Source: Streptomyces sp. NBC_01016 (GTDB lineage: Bacteria; Actinomycetota; Actinomycetes; Streptomycetales; Streptomycetaceae). From it: a stretch of 64,000 nucleotides of DNA. The DNA is taken from positions 4,278,001 through 4,342,000 of the forward strand of contig NZ_JAPEOQ010000001.1 in the NCBI RefSeq assembly GCF_026341035.1. The letters run 5' to 3'. The stretch's first letter is position 1, and each line of letters begins with the position of its first letter. This document shows positions 12,499-20,131 of the stretch, in pieces. Under the pieces are notes generated by a model. The model had not been told where the DNA came from. It worked only from the letters and a program-made list of their open reading frames with translations, and did not search any database. Position numbers and translations under genes: made by a program.

Positions 12499-13799
12499 GG
12501 CTCACCGCGACCTCCACCGCGACCTCCACCTCGACCGCGAGCTCGACAGCCGCCCCGCCCGCCGCCCGCACCGCGGTGGACGCCGCACGCTGGCCCGACG
12601 TCGCCGCTCTGCCGCCCGCGTCACGGGCCCGCACGGCCGTCGCCGCAGCCGTGGTCCGCTCCGCCCTGCGCCGACTCCCGTTGCGCGTACGGTACTTGGG
12701 GGAGGATCCGGTGGGTCTGGGAGGCCCCGTGCTCGACGTACGCGATCCGGAGGCGTTCCACCGCAGAATCGGCGCCCGGGGCCTCATCGGCTTCGGCGAG
12801 TCGTACCAGGCGGGGGAGTGGGACGCGCCCGACCTCGTCGCCGCGCTCACCGTCCTCGCCCGGCACGTGGGCAGCCTCGTGCCCGCCCCGTTGCAGCGGC
12901 TGCGCGGACTGTGGGCGCAGCGCCAGCCCGACGCCCGGCGCAACACCGTGCAGGGCTCCCGCGCGAACATCAGCCACCACTACGACCTCTCCAACGACCT
13001 GTTCGCCCTGTTCCTCGACGACACGCTCAGCTACTCCTCGGCGGTCTTCCGGGGCTTCCCCGCCGACCGGTCCGTCCTGGCCGCCGCCCAGCACCGCAAG
13101 ATCGACCGGCTGCTCGACCTCGCCGAGGTCGGCTCCGGCACCCGTGTCCTGGAGATCGGCACCGGCTGGGGCGAACTCGCCGTGCGCGCCGCCGCCCGCG
13201 GCGCCCACGTCACCTCGCTGACGCTCTCCGCCGAGCAGCAGAACCTCGCCCGCCGCCGCATCCACCAGGCGGGCCTCACCGACCGGGTGATCGTCGAGCT
13301 GCGCGACTACCGCGAGAGCACGGGCACGTACGACGCCGTGCTCAGCGTCGAAATGGTCGAGGCCGTCGGCGAGGAGTACTGGACGGGCTACTTCCGCACC
13401 CTCGACGACCGGCTGGAGCCCGGTGGCCGGGCCGCCGTCCAGGCCATCACCATGCCGCACGACCGGATGCTCACGACCAGGGACACGTACACCTGGATCC
13501 AGAAGTACGTCTTCCCCGGCGGGCTGCTGCCGTCCGTCGAGGCCGTCGACAGGATCACCCGCGACCACACCCGGCTGCGCACCGCACGCCGCGACGCGTA
13601 CGGACCGCACTACGCCGAGACGCTGCGGCTGTGGCGCGAGCGCTTCACCGAACGGGCCGACGAGGTCGAGGCCCTCGGCTTCGACGAGACGTTCCGCCGC
13701 ATGTGGACCCTGTATCTCGCCTACTCCGAGGCCGGGTTCCGCTCCGGGTACCTCGATGTCCAGCAGTTCCTTTTCACCAAGGAGAGTGCGCGCCGATGA
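12495..13799 (+). CDS. Cyclopropane-fatty-acyl-phospholipid synthase-like methyltransferase 1
   Basis: 434 residues; ATG overlaps the DUF1365 stop (ATGA). After a low-complexity Thr/Ser start come the family signature ISHHYDLSNDLFALFLDD and a SAM-binding motif I (VLEIGTGWGELAV). The acidic active-site segment SVEMVEAVGEEYW and a C-terminal YLDVQQFLF follow. CFA-type enzymes transfer a methyl from SAM to the double bond of a phospholipid acyl chain, giving cyclopropane, methyl or furan-precursor groups. The second enzyme (13796) differs in motif I and in the active-site loop, so the pair may do two successive steps. Coupled to the next gene (ATGA). Confidence 0.9.
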   Translation: MRLTATSTATSTSTASSTAAPPAARTAVDAARWPDVAALPPASRARTAVAAAVVRSALRRLPLRVRYLGEDPVGLGGPVLDVRDPEAFHRRIGARGLIGFGESYQAGEWDAPDLVAALTVLARHVGSLVPAPLQRLRGLWAQRQPDARRNTVQGSRANISHHYDLSNDLFALFLDDTLSYSSAVFRGFPADRSVLAAAQHRKIDRLLDLAEVGSGTRVLEIGTGWGELAVRAAARGAHVTSLTLSAEQQNLARRRIHQAGLTDRVIVELRDYRESTGTYDAVLSVEMVEAVGEEYWTGYFRTLDDRLEPGGRAAVQAITMPHDRMLTTRDTYTWIQKYVFPGGLLPSVEAVDRITRDHTRLRTARRDAYGPHYAETLRLWRERFTERADEVEALGFDETFRRMWTLYLAYSEAGFRSGYLDVQQFLFTKESARR

Positions 13800-15127
13800 C
13801 CCCGAAGCCCACCCGAACAGGCGCCGCGGACCGGCTCGCCGCCCTCGCAGAGGACGCGCTCGGCGGCCCGCTCCCGCTGCGCCTGCGCGCCTGGGACGGC
13901 AGCGAGGCGGGCCCGGCCGGCACCCCCGTGGTCGTCGTCCGCACCCGCCGCGCCCTGCGACGCCTCCTGTGGAATCCGGGCGAACTCGGCCTGTCCCAGG
14001 CGTACATCACCGGCGACATCGACGTCGAAGGGGACCTCGGCGAGGCCCTGCGCACGATGTGGCGGGCCGCGCGCGAGCGGTCCGTGTACGCGCCGCGCAT
14101 CACCCTCGCCGTCCGCGCCCGCGCCGCCCGCACACTGCTGCGCCTCGGCGCCGTCGGGCCCCCGCCCGCGCCCCCGGCAGGCCAGGCCCGCCTACGCGGC
14201 ACACTGCACAGCAGGGCCCGCGACCGCGCCGCCATCAGCCACCACTACGACCTGTCGAACGCCTTCTACCGGTTCCTGCTGGACGACACGATGGCCTACT
14301 CGTGCGCGTACTGGCCGGACGAGCCGGACGAGACACCGCAGGGCGCGCGGGCCGACGCCCCGCCCACCACCCTGGCCGCCGCCCAGCGCGCCAAGCTCGA
14401 ACTCGTCTGCCGCAAGCTCGACTTGAAGGCCGGCGACCGCCTCCTCGACGTCGGCTGCGGCTGGGGTTCGCTCACGCTGTACGCCGCCGAACAGCACGGC
14501 GTGCACGTCACCGCGGTCACCCTCGCCGCCGAACAGGCCGCCTACGTAAAGGAACAGGCGACGGCGCGAGGCCTGGACAAGCGCGTCGAGGTGCTCTGCC
14601 AGGACTACCGGGAACCCGCGGGTGGCGAGTACGACGCGGCCGCCACCATCGAGATGGGCGAACACGTCGGCGACGCCGAATACCCTGCGTTCGCAGCGCT
14701 GTTGAACGACCGGGTCAGGTCGGGCGGCCGGATCCTCGTCCAGCAGATGTCGCGGCAGCACACCGCGCCCGGCGGCGGTGCGTTCATCGAGGCGTTCATC
14801 GCCCCGGACATGCACATGCGTCCACTGGGGGACACGGTGACGCTCCTCGAACAGGCGGGCCTGGAGGTCCGCTCCGTCGAGGCCCTGCGGGAGCACTACG
14901 TCCGCACGGTCGACGCCTGGCACCGGACCCTGGAGGAGAACTGGGACGAAGCGGTGCGGCTGCTCGGCGAGGAGGGCGCGCGGGTGTGGCGGCTGTACCT
15001 CGTTGGCGGTCAACTCGCCTTCGCGGAACGCCGGATGGGCGTCGACCAGATCCTGGCCGTGCGCCCCGATCCCAAGGGCGGCGCCGCGCTGCCGCTGCGC
15101 CTCGGCACCTGGAGCGGCGATGAATGA
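13796..15127 (+). CDS. Cyclopropane-fatty-acyl-phospholipid synthase-like methyltransferase 2
   Basis: 443 residues; ATG overlaps the preceding stop by four bases. Signature ISHHYDLSNAFYRFLLDD, SAM motif LLDVGCGWGSLTLYA and active-site segment TIEMGEHVGDAEY. The tail YLVGGQLAFAERRMGVDQ resembles the mycobacterial UfaA1 and actinobacterial fatty-acid methyltransferases. The N-terminal 100 residues include SQAYITGDIDVEGDLGEAL, the substrate-side domain of CFA enzymes. Probably acts on phospholipid acyl chains at the membrane. It ends inside the next gene, an 8-base overlap. Confidence 0.9.
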   Translation: MTPKPTRTGAADRLAALAEDALGGPLPLRLRAWDGSEAGPAGTPVVVVRTRRALRRLLWNPGELGLSQAYITGDIDVEGDLGEALRTMWRAARERSVYAPRITLAVRARAARTLLRLGAVGPPPAPPAGQARLRGTLHSRARDRAAISHHYDLSNAFYRFLLDDTMAYSCAYWPDEPDETPQGARADAPPTTLAAAQRAKLELVCRKLDLKAGDRLLDVGCGWGSLTLYAAEQHGVHVTAVTLAAEQAAYVKEQATARGLDKRVEVLCQDYREPAGGEYDAAATIEMGEHVGDAEYPAFAALLNDRVRSGGRILVQQMSRQHTAPGGGAFIEAFIAPDMHMRPLGDTVTLLEQAGLEVRSVEALREHYVRTVDAWHRTLEENWDEAVRLLGEEGARVWRLYLVGGQLAFAERRMGVDQILAVRPDPKGGAALPLRLGTWSGDE

Positions 15128-15926
15128 GCTGAGGTGGAGCGCGTTCGGATGGAACGTCGCCGTCAGCGCGGGCGTGGTGCTCGCCGTCGTCCTGACCGCG
15201 TTCCTGATCGGCGTACGGACGGGGAAGCACCGGGGCGTCGATGTGGCGTGGGGTCTCGGGTTCGCGGCGGTCGCCGTCGCCACGTACGGGGTCTCCGCGG
15301 GCGAGGGCGACGCCGCGCGGCGGCTGCTCGTCACCCTGCTCACCGCCGTGTGGGGTGTGCGACTCGCGGTCCACATCGGCCGGCGTTCGCGCGGGCACGG
15401 CGAGGACCCGCGCTACGAGCAACTCCTCGCCAAGGCGCCAGGCAACCGCCAGTGGTACGCGCTGCGCATGGTGTACCTGCTCCAGGGCGCCCTCATCGTC
15501 CTGGTGTCGCTGCCGGTGCAGATCGCCGCGTACGCGACCGGGCCGCTGTCCTTCCTCGCGGTCGCCGGAGCGGTGGTGTGGGCCGTGGGGCTGTTCTTCG
15601 AGGCGGTCGGCGACCGCCAGCTCGCCCGGTTCAAGGCCGATCCCGCGAACCGGGGCCGCCTCATGGACCGCGGCCTGTGGAGCTGGACCCGGCACCCCAA
15701 CTACTTCGGGGACTTCTGCGTCTGGTGGGGCCTGTTCCTCATCGCATGCGAAGCGGGCCCGCTGCCCGCCCTGCTCGCCGTCATCTCCCCGCTGACCATG
15801 AGCTACCTGCTGATCGGTGGCAGCGGAAAGGCGTTGCTGGAGCGGCACATGGCGGAGCGCCCGGGGTACTCCGCGTACGCGGCCCGCACCAGCGGCTTCT
15901 TCCCGCGTCCGCCCCGCCGTGACTGA
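15120..15926 (+). CDS. DUF1295 / steroid-reductase-fold membrane protein
   Basis: 268 residues, polytopic (about six to seven helices). ATG 15120 overlaps the preceding gene by 8 bases. The C-terminal signature is that of DUF1295/isoprenylcysteine-methyltransferase-like enzymes: RGLWSWTRHPNYFGDFCVWWG, then a final helix and GKALLERHMAERPGY. These membrane enzymes bind NADPH or SAM; the reaction here is not established. The mycobacterial counterpart Rv0446c lies in the same place next to sigK. Likely reduces or finishes the product of the two CFA-like enzymes; this is inference. Confidence 0.88.
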   Translation: MNELRWSAFGWNVAVSAGVVLAVVLTAFLIGVRTGKHRGVDVAWGLGFAAVAVATYGVSAGEGDAARRLLVTLLTAVWGVRLAVHIGRRSRGHGEDPRYEQLLAKAPGNRQWYALRMVYLLQGALIVLVSLPVQIAAYATGPLSFLAVAGAVVWAVGLFFEAVGDRQLARFKADPANRGRLMDRGLWSWTRHPNYFGDFCVWWGLFLIACEAGPLPALLAVISPLTMSYLLIGGSGKALLERHMAERPGYSAYAARTSGFFPRPPRRD

Positions 15927-15958
15927 GCGCCGGTCGGCCCCCGGACGACCGGCGCTCA
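15924..15958. terminator. Perfect bidirectional hairpin between DUF1295 and rskA
   Basis: Perfect 13-bp arms (TGAGCGCCGGTCG at 15924-15936 and its complement at 15946-15958) with a 9-base loop. The first arm includes the DUF1295 stop codon, and rskA ends at 15967. No T tract, as is common in high-GC actinobacteria. Confidence 0.75.
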
Positions 15959-15966
15959 GCACGTCC

Positions 15967-16719
15967 TCACGTAGGTAGTGACATCAACGCCAGCGGCTTC
16001 GACGTCGGCCGGTCCGAACCACCGGTCGGCTCCACCGTGATGCCCATACCTGTCGAGTCGCCCACCGCGCCGGCCATCAGCACGGTCTGCGACTCGCGCC
16101 CCGGGTCCATCAGGCCGGCCGAGCGCATCGTGCCGCCGTCGTCGAACCACAGCTGGTACACCTTGCCGCGCGGCGGCGCCGTCATCCCGGACGCCACGAA
16201 CACCGCCTTGTCCTGCTGCCCGGAGACCACGACGGTGCCGTTCGCCCCGCCGTCGAGGGACGCGGTGCGCACCTTCGCGTCGGGCGCGGCGAGGACCGCC
16301 GCCACCTCGTCCGTGCCCGCCTGCGCGGTGCGCGCCCGCCGCTGCGCGTCCTGCGCCTCCTGGTACTGCCACACCGTCGTACCGCCCAGCGCGACGACGC
16401 CGGCGAGGCAGGCGGCCAGCGTCCAGCGCGGAACGCGCCGCGCCCGCCACGACAGCCGGGCCTTCGGGGCGTCCGGGGAGGTGCGCGGCGCCTCTTGGCG
16501 GACGGTCGTGATCCGCTGCAGCACCTGGTCCCTGAATCCGGCCGGAGGCACCATCGAGAGGCCCAGGCCGAGCCGGTTGGCCGTGGCGGACAGCTCCGCC
16601 ACTTCCTGCGCGCAGGACTCGCAGGGGCCGAGATGCCGCTCGAACTCCTCCCGCTCGGCCTCGGTGAGTGCGTGCAGCGCGTACGCGCCCGTCAACGTGT
16701 GCAGATCCGCGGCGCTCAC
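15967..16719 (-). CDS. rskA: Anti-sigma-K factor RskA
   Basis: 250 residues; GTG 16719 overlaps the sigK stop (GTGA). The N-terminal 75 residues are a zinc-associated anti-sigma domain with the HxxxCxxC motif (RHLGPCESC). One transmembrane helix follows near 105-128 (WTLAACLAGVVALGGTTVWQ). The extracytoplasmic C-terminal domain (about 150-250) has PRGKVYQLWF and contains the RskA fold. RskA holds SigK inactive at the membrane and releases it by regulated proteolysis when an external, probably redox, signal is sensed. Cotranscribed with sigK; convergent with the lipid operon that SigK probably controls. Confidence 0.93.
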   Translation of the reverse strand: MSAADLHTLTGAYALHALTEAEREEFERHLGPCESCAQEVAELSATANRLGLGLSMVPPAGFRDQVLQRITTVRQEAPRTSPDAPKARLSWRARRVPRWTLAACLAGVVALGGTTVWQYQEAQDAQRRARTAQAGTDEVAAVLAAPDAKVRTASLDGGANGTVVVSGQQDKAVFVASGMTAPPRGKVYQLWFDDGGTMRSAGLMDPGRESQTVLMAGAVGDSTGMGITVEPTGGSDRPTSKPLALMSLPT

Positions 16720-17300
16720 GCGCTCACCCCCAGGCAGTCACGGAGCCGGATCAGACCGTCGCGCAGCCGCGTCTTGATGGTCCCCAGCGGCACCGTCAGC
16801 AACTCGGCCACTTCGTGGTAGGTCAGACCCCGGTAGTACGCCAACGACACGGACTCACGCTGGAGTTCGGTCAACATGCGCAGACAGCGGCGTACCTGCT
16901 CGCGCTCCAGTCGGGCCTCCACCTCCTCGGTCACCTCGTCGAACTCCGGTGTCCTGTCGAGGAGCGCCGCGCGGTGATCGCGGGCCGCGGCGGCCTCCAC
17001 CGACCGGACCCGGTCGATCGCGCGCCGGTGCGCCAGGGTCAGCACCCAGTTGATCGCGGTGCCGCGGTCGGGCCGGTAGCGCGCGGCCGTCCGCCACACC
17101 TCGACGAGCACCTCCTGCGCCACCTCCTCGGACTGCGCGCGGTCGCGCAGCACGCTGCGCACGACGCCGAGGACGGACCCGGCGACGACGTCGTACACCG
17201 ACGCGAAGGCCTCCTGGTCGCCCCTGGCCACGTCGGCCATGAGTTCTTGCAGATCGGGCCCGGGTGCCGGGCCCGGGCCGATGTGGACGGCTTCCTTCAC
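16716..17300 (-). CDS. sigK: ECF sigma factor SigK
   Basis: 194 residues from GTG 17300, chosen because GGAGG lies 8 bases upstream; an in-frame TTG at 17315 would overlap that site. Region 2 (EEVAQEVLVEVWRTAARYRP) and region 4 (QRESVSLAYYRGLTYHEVAE with GTIKTRLRDGL) are intact, typical of an ECF19/SigK sigma. It directs RNA polymerase to a small set of cell-envelope genes once RskA is removed. Its own upstream region carries the CCATCC-N15-CCGGAT element also seen at two other promoters in this window, so positive autoregulation is likely. rskA follows with a 4-base overlap. Confidence 0.93.
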   Translation of the reverse strand: MKEAVHIGPGPAPGPDLQELMADVARGDQEAFASVYDVVAGSVLGVVRSVLRDRAQSEEVAQEVLVEVWRTAARYRPDRGTAINWVLTLAHRRAIDRVRSVEAAAARDHRAALLDRTPEFDEVTEEVEARLEREQVRRCLRMLTELQRESVSLAYYRGLTYHEVAELLTVPLGTIKTRLRDGLIRLRDCLGVSA

Positions 17301-17356
17301 GTTCAGGTCCTCCAAGGCGCTGTACCGGTACGCGCGTCATCGCGGGTGCAGAGGTA

Positions 17357-17383
17357 ATCCGGAGCCGAACGCCCGACGGATGG
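17357..17383 (-). promoter_or_regulatory. SigK-like autoregulatory promoter
   Basis: Read on the minus strand: CCATCC (17383-17378), 15 bases, CCGGAT (17362-17357), 56 bases before the sigK GTG. The -35 is identical to that of the oxidoreductase gene, the -10 to that of the FAD operon, and the spacer length is the same in all three. Confidence 0.6.
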
Positions 17384-17475
17384 GCCGGACTTTCGTACGT
17401 CATTACTTTCACGTGGGGGCGGCCCTGCGGATGCGCCGCCACGGCCGGGGTCACGCGACGTACTCGACAGGGAAA

Positions 17476-17497
17476 CTGTGCAGCCAAGGTTGCACAG
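17476..17497. promoter_or_regulatory. MarR-type operator palindrome
   Basis: Perfect inverted repeat CTGTGCA-N8-TGCACAG, 27 bases before the marR start. Length and symmetry fit a winged-helix MarR dimer site. It probably gives autorepression of the marR-MFS operon. Confidence 0.6.
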
Positions 17498-17524
17498 CCT
17501 GGGCTGTCGATCTACCGTGGAGGC

Positions 17525-17980
17525 ATGAACGACGACAGCGCACCGATCGAGGAGCTCGCGGCGCGGGCCACCGACGACGTGTGGGTGATCATCAGCCGGC
17601 TCCGCCGCAAGCTGATGGCGCTCGACGTGGACCCCGAGGGCGAGCTCTCGCCCGCCCAGGCGTCCGTGCTCTCCCGGCTCGACAGGTATGGGCCCTCCAC
17701 CGCCAGCGACCTCGCGGCGATCGAGAACGTGCGGCCGCAGTCCATGGCCAAGCACGTCATCGCCCTGGAGGAGCGCGGCCTCGTCGAGCGCCACGCGGAC
17801 CCCGAGGACGGGCGTCGCCGCGTGGTCGCGCTCACCGAGGTGGGGCGTGAGCGCCGCCAGGGTGTGCGCAGGGCCCGTCAGGCATGGCTCGCCGGACAGC
17901 TCGCCGAGCGCGGCAGCGAGGAGCAGCTGCGCGCCGTGATCACGGCGATGGCGCTGCTCGACGAGGTGACGCAGGCGTGA
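17525..17980 (+). CDS. MarR-family regulator
   Basis: 151 residues. It has the MarR winged-helix core (LSPAQASVLSRLDRYG, TASDLAAIENVRPQSMAKHV, LEERGLVERHADPEDGRRRV) with a wing DGRR motif and flanking dimerisation helices. A GGAGG lies only 1 base before the ATG, so it may not be used; the start could be leaderless. Coupled to the downstream transporter (GTGA overlap), so it probably represses that exporter through the palindrome at 17476 and is relieved by a transported phenolic or drug-like ligand. Confidence 0.9.
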   Translation: MNDDSAPIEELAARATDDVWVIISRLRRKLMALDVDPEGELSPAQASVLSRLDRYGPSTASDLAAIENVRPQSMAKHVIALEERGLVERHADPEDGRRRVVALTEVGRERRQGVRRARQAWLAGQLAERGSEEQLRAVITAMALLDEVTQA

Positions 17981-19377
17981 GCGGCATAGTCGAGCGCGTC
18001 CGGAGCGGGCGGAAGCGGGGCGCGGGCGACGGCTTCGACCGGCGCCTCGTCGCGCCGATGATGTTCGGGTCGATCCTGAACCCGATCAACTCCTCGATGC
18101 TCGCCGTGGCGCTCGTCCCGATCGGCCACGCCTTCGGCGTCCCGCCGTCCCAGACGGCCTGGCTCGTCTCCGCGCTCTACCTCGCCACGGCCGTCGGCCA
18201 GCCCGTCATCGGCCGGCTCGTCGACGCGTTCGGGCCGCGCAGGCTCTATCTGCTCGGCACCGCGCTCGTCGGTGTCGCGGGCCTGCTCGGCGTGCTCGCC
18301 CCGAGCTTCTGGGTGCTGATCGTCTCCCGGGTACTGCTCGGCTTCGGCACCTCCGCCGCGTACCCGGCCTCCATGTATCTGCTGCGCACCGAGTCCGAGC
18401 GCACCGGCATGAAGAGCCCCAGTGGCATCCTCGCCGCGCTGTCGGTGTCCAACCAGGTCATCGCCGTCATCGGCCCGACCCTGGGCGGCGTACTGATCGG
18501 CCTCGGCGGCTGGCACCTCATCTTCGCGATCAATGTGCCGCTGTCGCTCGCCTGTCTGGTGCTCGGCGCGCTGCGGCTGCCGAAGCACGTCAGGGCGGGC
18601 CGCGAAGCCGATGCCACCACCTCGGCGGACGTGCCCGGCATGCTGCTGTTCGCCGGATCACTCACCGCGTTCATGCTGTTCCTCACGTCGCCGGGGGTCG
18701 CGCACTGGTACCTGCCGGTGATCGGCGCGGTCGCGGGCGCGGTCTTCGCCCGCAGGGAACTGGCCTCCGCCGACCCCTTCATCGACCTGCGCGTGCTGAG
18801 CGGCAACACCCCGCTGCTCGCCACGTACGCGCGCCAACTCCTCGCCTACACAACGTCGTACGCGTTCCTGTACGGCTACAGCCAGTGGCTCCAGGACGGC
18901 CGCGGCCTCGGCCCCGAACAGGCAGGACTTCTGCTGCTCCCGATGTCCCTGATGGCCATCGGTGTCACCGTCCTCACCGGACGCCGCCCGCAGGTGCGCG
19001 GCAAGCTGTTCGTCGGCGGCGTCGCTCAACTCGTCGGAGTAGCCGCCCTGTTGGGGCTGAACTCCGACAGCCCGATCTGGGTCCTCGTCGTCGTCGGCGC
19101 CATCTTCGGCATCCCGCAGGGCCTCATCGGCCTCGCCAACCAGAACGCCCTCTACGCCCAGGCCGACCCGGAGCGCACGGGCGCGTCCGCCGGACTGCTG
19201 CGCACGTTCACCTACCTCGGCGCGCTGCTCGCCTCCGCCGGGAACGCCGCGTTCTTCAAGACCGGTGCCAACACGGCTGGTCTGCACGACCTGGCCTGGA
19301 TGCTCGTCGTCGTCTCCGTGCTGCTGCTCCTGGTGACCGCGGCCGACCGGGCGCTGCGCCGGGTCGGCCGGGACTGA
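17977..19377 (+). CDS. MFS transporter (drug-efflux type)
   Basis: 466 residues with about 12-14 hydrophobic helices. GTG 17977 overlaps the marR stop. The N-terminal motif A region (GRLVDAFGPRRLYLLG) and a motif-C-like stretch (AVIGPTLGGVLIGLGGWHLIFAINVP) are typical of DHA2/DHA1 proton-coupled multidrug exporters. Operon partner of the MarR regulator, the usual arrangement for an inducible efflux pump. Substrate unknown. Confidence 0.9.
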   Translation: MSGIVERVRSGRKRGAGDGFDRRLVAPMMFGSILNPINSSMLAVALVPIGHAFGVPPSQTAWLVSALYLATAVGQPVIGRLVDAFGPRRLYLLGTALVGVAGLLGVLAPSFWVLIVSRVLLGFGTSAAYPASMYLLRTESERTGMKSPSGILAALSVSNQVIAVIGPTLGGVLIGLGGWHLIFAINVPLSLACLVLGALRLPKHVRAGREADATTSADVPGMLLFAGSLTAFMLFLTSPGVAHWYLPVIGAVAGAVFARRELASADPFIDLRVLSGNTPLLATYARQLLAYTTSYAFLYGYSQWLQDGRGLGPEQAGLLLLPMSLMAIGVTVLTGRRPQVRGKLFVGGVAQLVGVAALLGLNSDSPIWVLVVVGAIFGIPQGLIGLANQNALYAQADPERTGASAGLLRTFTYLGALLASAGNAAFFKTGANTAGLHDLAWMLVVVSVLLLLVTAADRALRRVGRD

Positions 19378-19433
19378 CACCACCACTCATCTGTCAACGC
19401 TGTTCAACACTGCTCGTCCCTAAGGAAGTTCAC

Positions 19434-20015
19434 GTGTCTCTCACCACGCTCGACCCCAAGACCGCCCTCGTCGTCGTCGACCTCCAGAAGGGCCTCATGG
19501 GTGTGTCCGGCGCCCCGTACGCCGTGTCCGACGTCGTCGACCGCAGCTCGCGCCTCGCCGATGCCTTCCGCGGGGCGGGGCTCCCTGTGGTCCTGGTCCG
19601 GGTCAGCTTCGCCGCCGACGGCTCCGACGCGACGCCCGGCCGCACCGAGACGCCCGGCAGTGGCCGTGCCATGCCCGAGGGCTGGGACGAGATCACCGAC
19701 GCGCTCGCCGGGCACCCGGAGGACATCACCGTCACCAAGCGGAACTGGTCGGCGTTCTACGGCACCGACCTCGACCTGCACCTGCGCCGCCGCGGCATCA
19801 CCCAGGTCGTCCTGACCGGAGTCGCCACCAGCATCGGCGTGGAGTCCACGGCCCGCGCCGCCCACGAGCACGGCTATCACGTCACCCTCGCCACCGACGC
19901 CATGACCGACCTCGACCCGGAGGGGCACCGCGGCAGCGTCGAGCGGATCTTCCCGCGCCTGGGGGAGACGGGCACGACGGACGAGGTGCTGAAGCTGCTG
20001 GCCTCGACTCGCTAG
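19434..20015 (+). CDS. Isochorismatase-fold hydrolase lacking the catalytic Cys
   Basis: 193 residues; GTG 19434 with AAGGAAG about 6 bases upstream. The fold signatures are present: TALVVVDLQKG (catalytic Asp) and ITVTKRNWSAFYGTDL (catalytic Lys). In the third signature the usual nucleophilic Cys is Gly: VVLTGVATSIGVESTARAA. Nicotinamidases and N-carbamoylsarcosine amidases need that Cys, whereas vinyl-ether-cleaving isochorismatases such as PhzD use Asp without it. So a non-amidase reaction is more likely. It follows the MFS gene by 56 bases and may share its transcript. Confidence 0.88.
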   Translation: MSLTTLDPKTALVVVDLQKGLMGVSGAPYAVSDVVDRSSRLADAFRGAGLPVVLVRVSFAADGSDATPGRTETPGSGRAMPEGWDEITDALAGHPEDITVTKRNWSAFYGTDLDLHLRRRGITQVVLTGVATSIGVESTARAAHEHGYHVTLATDAMTDLDPEGHRGSVERIFPRLGETGTTDEVLKLLASTR

Positions 20016-20070
20016 TTCGCACTCCACGGTTGCCTGCGACAGGGCCCGGCCGCGCCTGGTCCCTGACGCT

Positions 20071-20115
20071 CCGTCGGCCGCATCGTACGCTTCGAGTGTT
20101 CGAAGCGGCCGACGG
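20071..20115. terminator. Two-tier stem-loop between the hydrolase and HNH genes
   Basis: Inner arms CGCTTCGA-GTGT-TCGAAGCG (20088-20107) are perfect. Immediately outside on the right is GCCGACGG (20108-20115), which pairs with CCGTCGGC (20071-20078) across a 9-base left bulge. It ends just before the HNH ribosome site. It could be a terminator of the upstream gene or a translational control element. Confidence 0.5.
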
Positions 20116-20131
20116 AAGGTAGTTGCGGGGC

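Noticed and set aside
12495..15127. Adjacent CFA-like genes as an assembly duplication
   Set aside because: The proteins differ along their whole length and in active-site motifs, so they are true paralogues.
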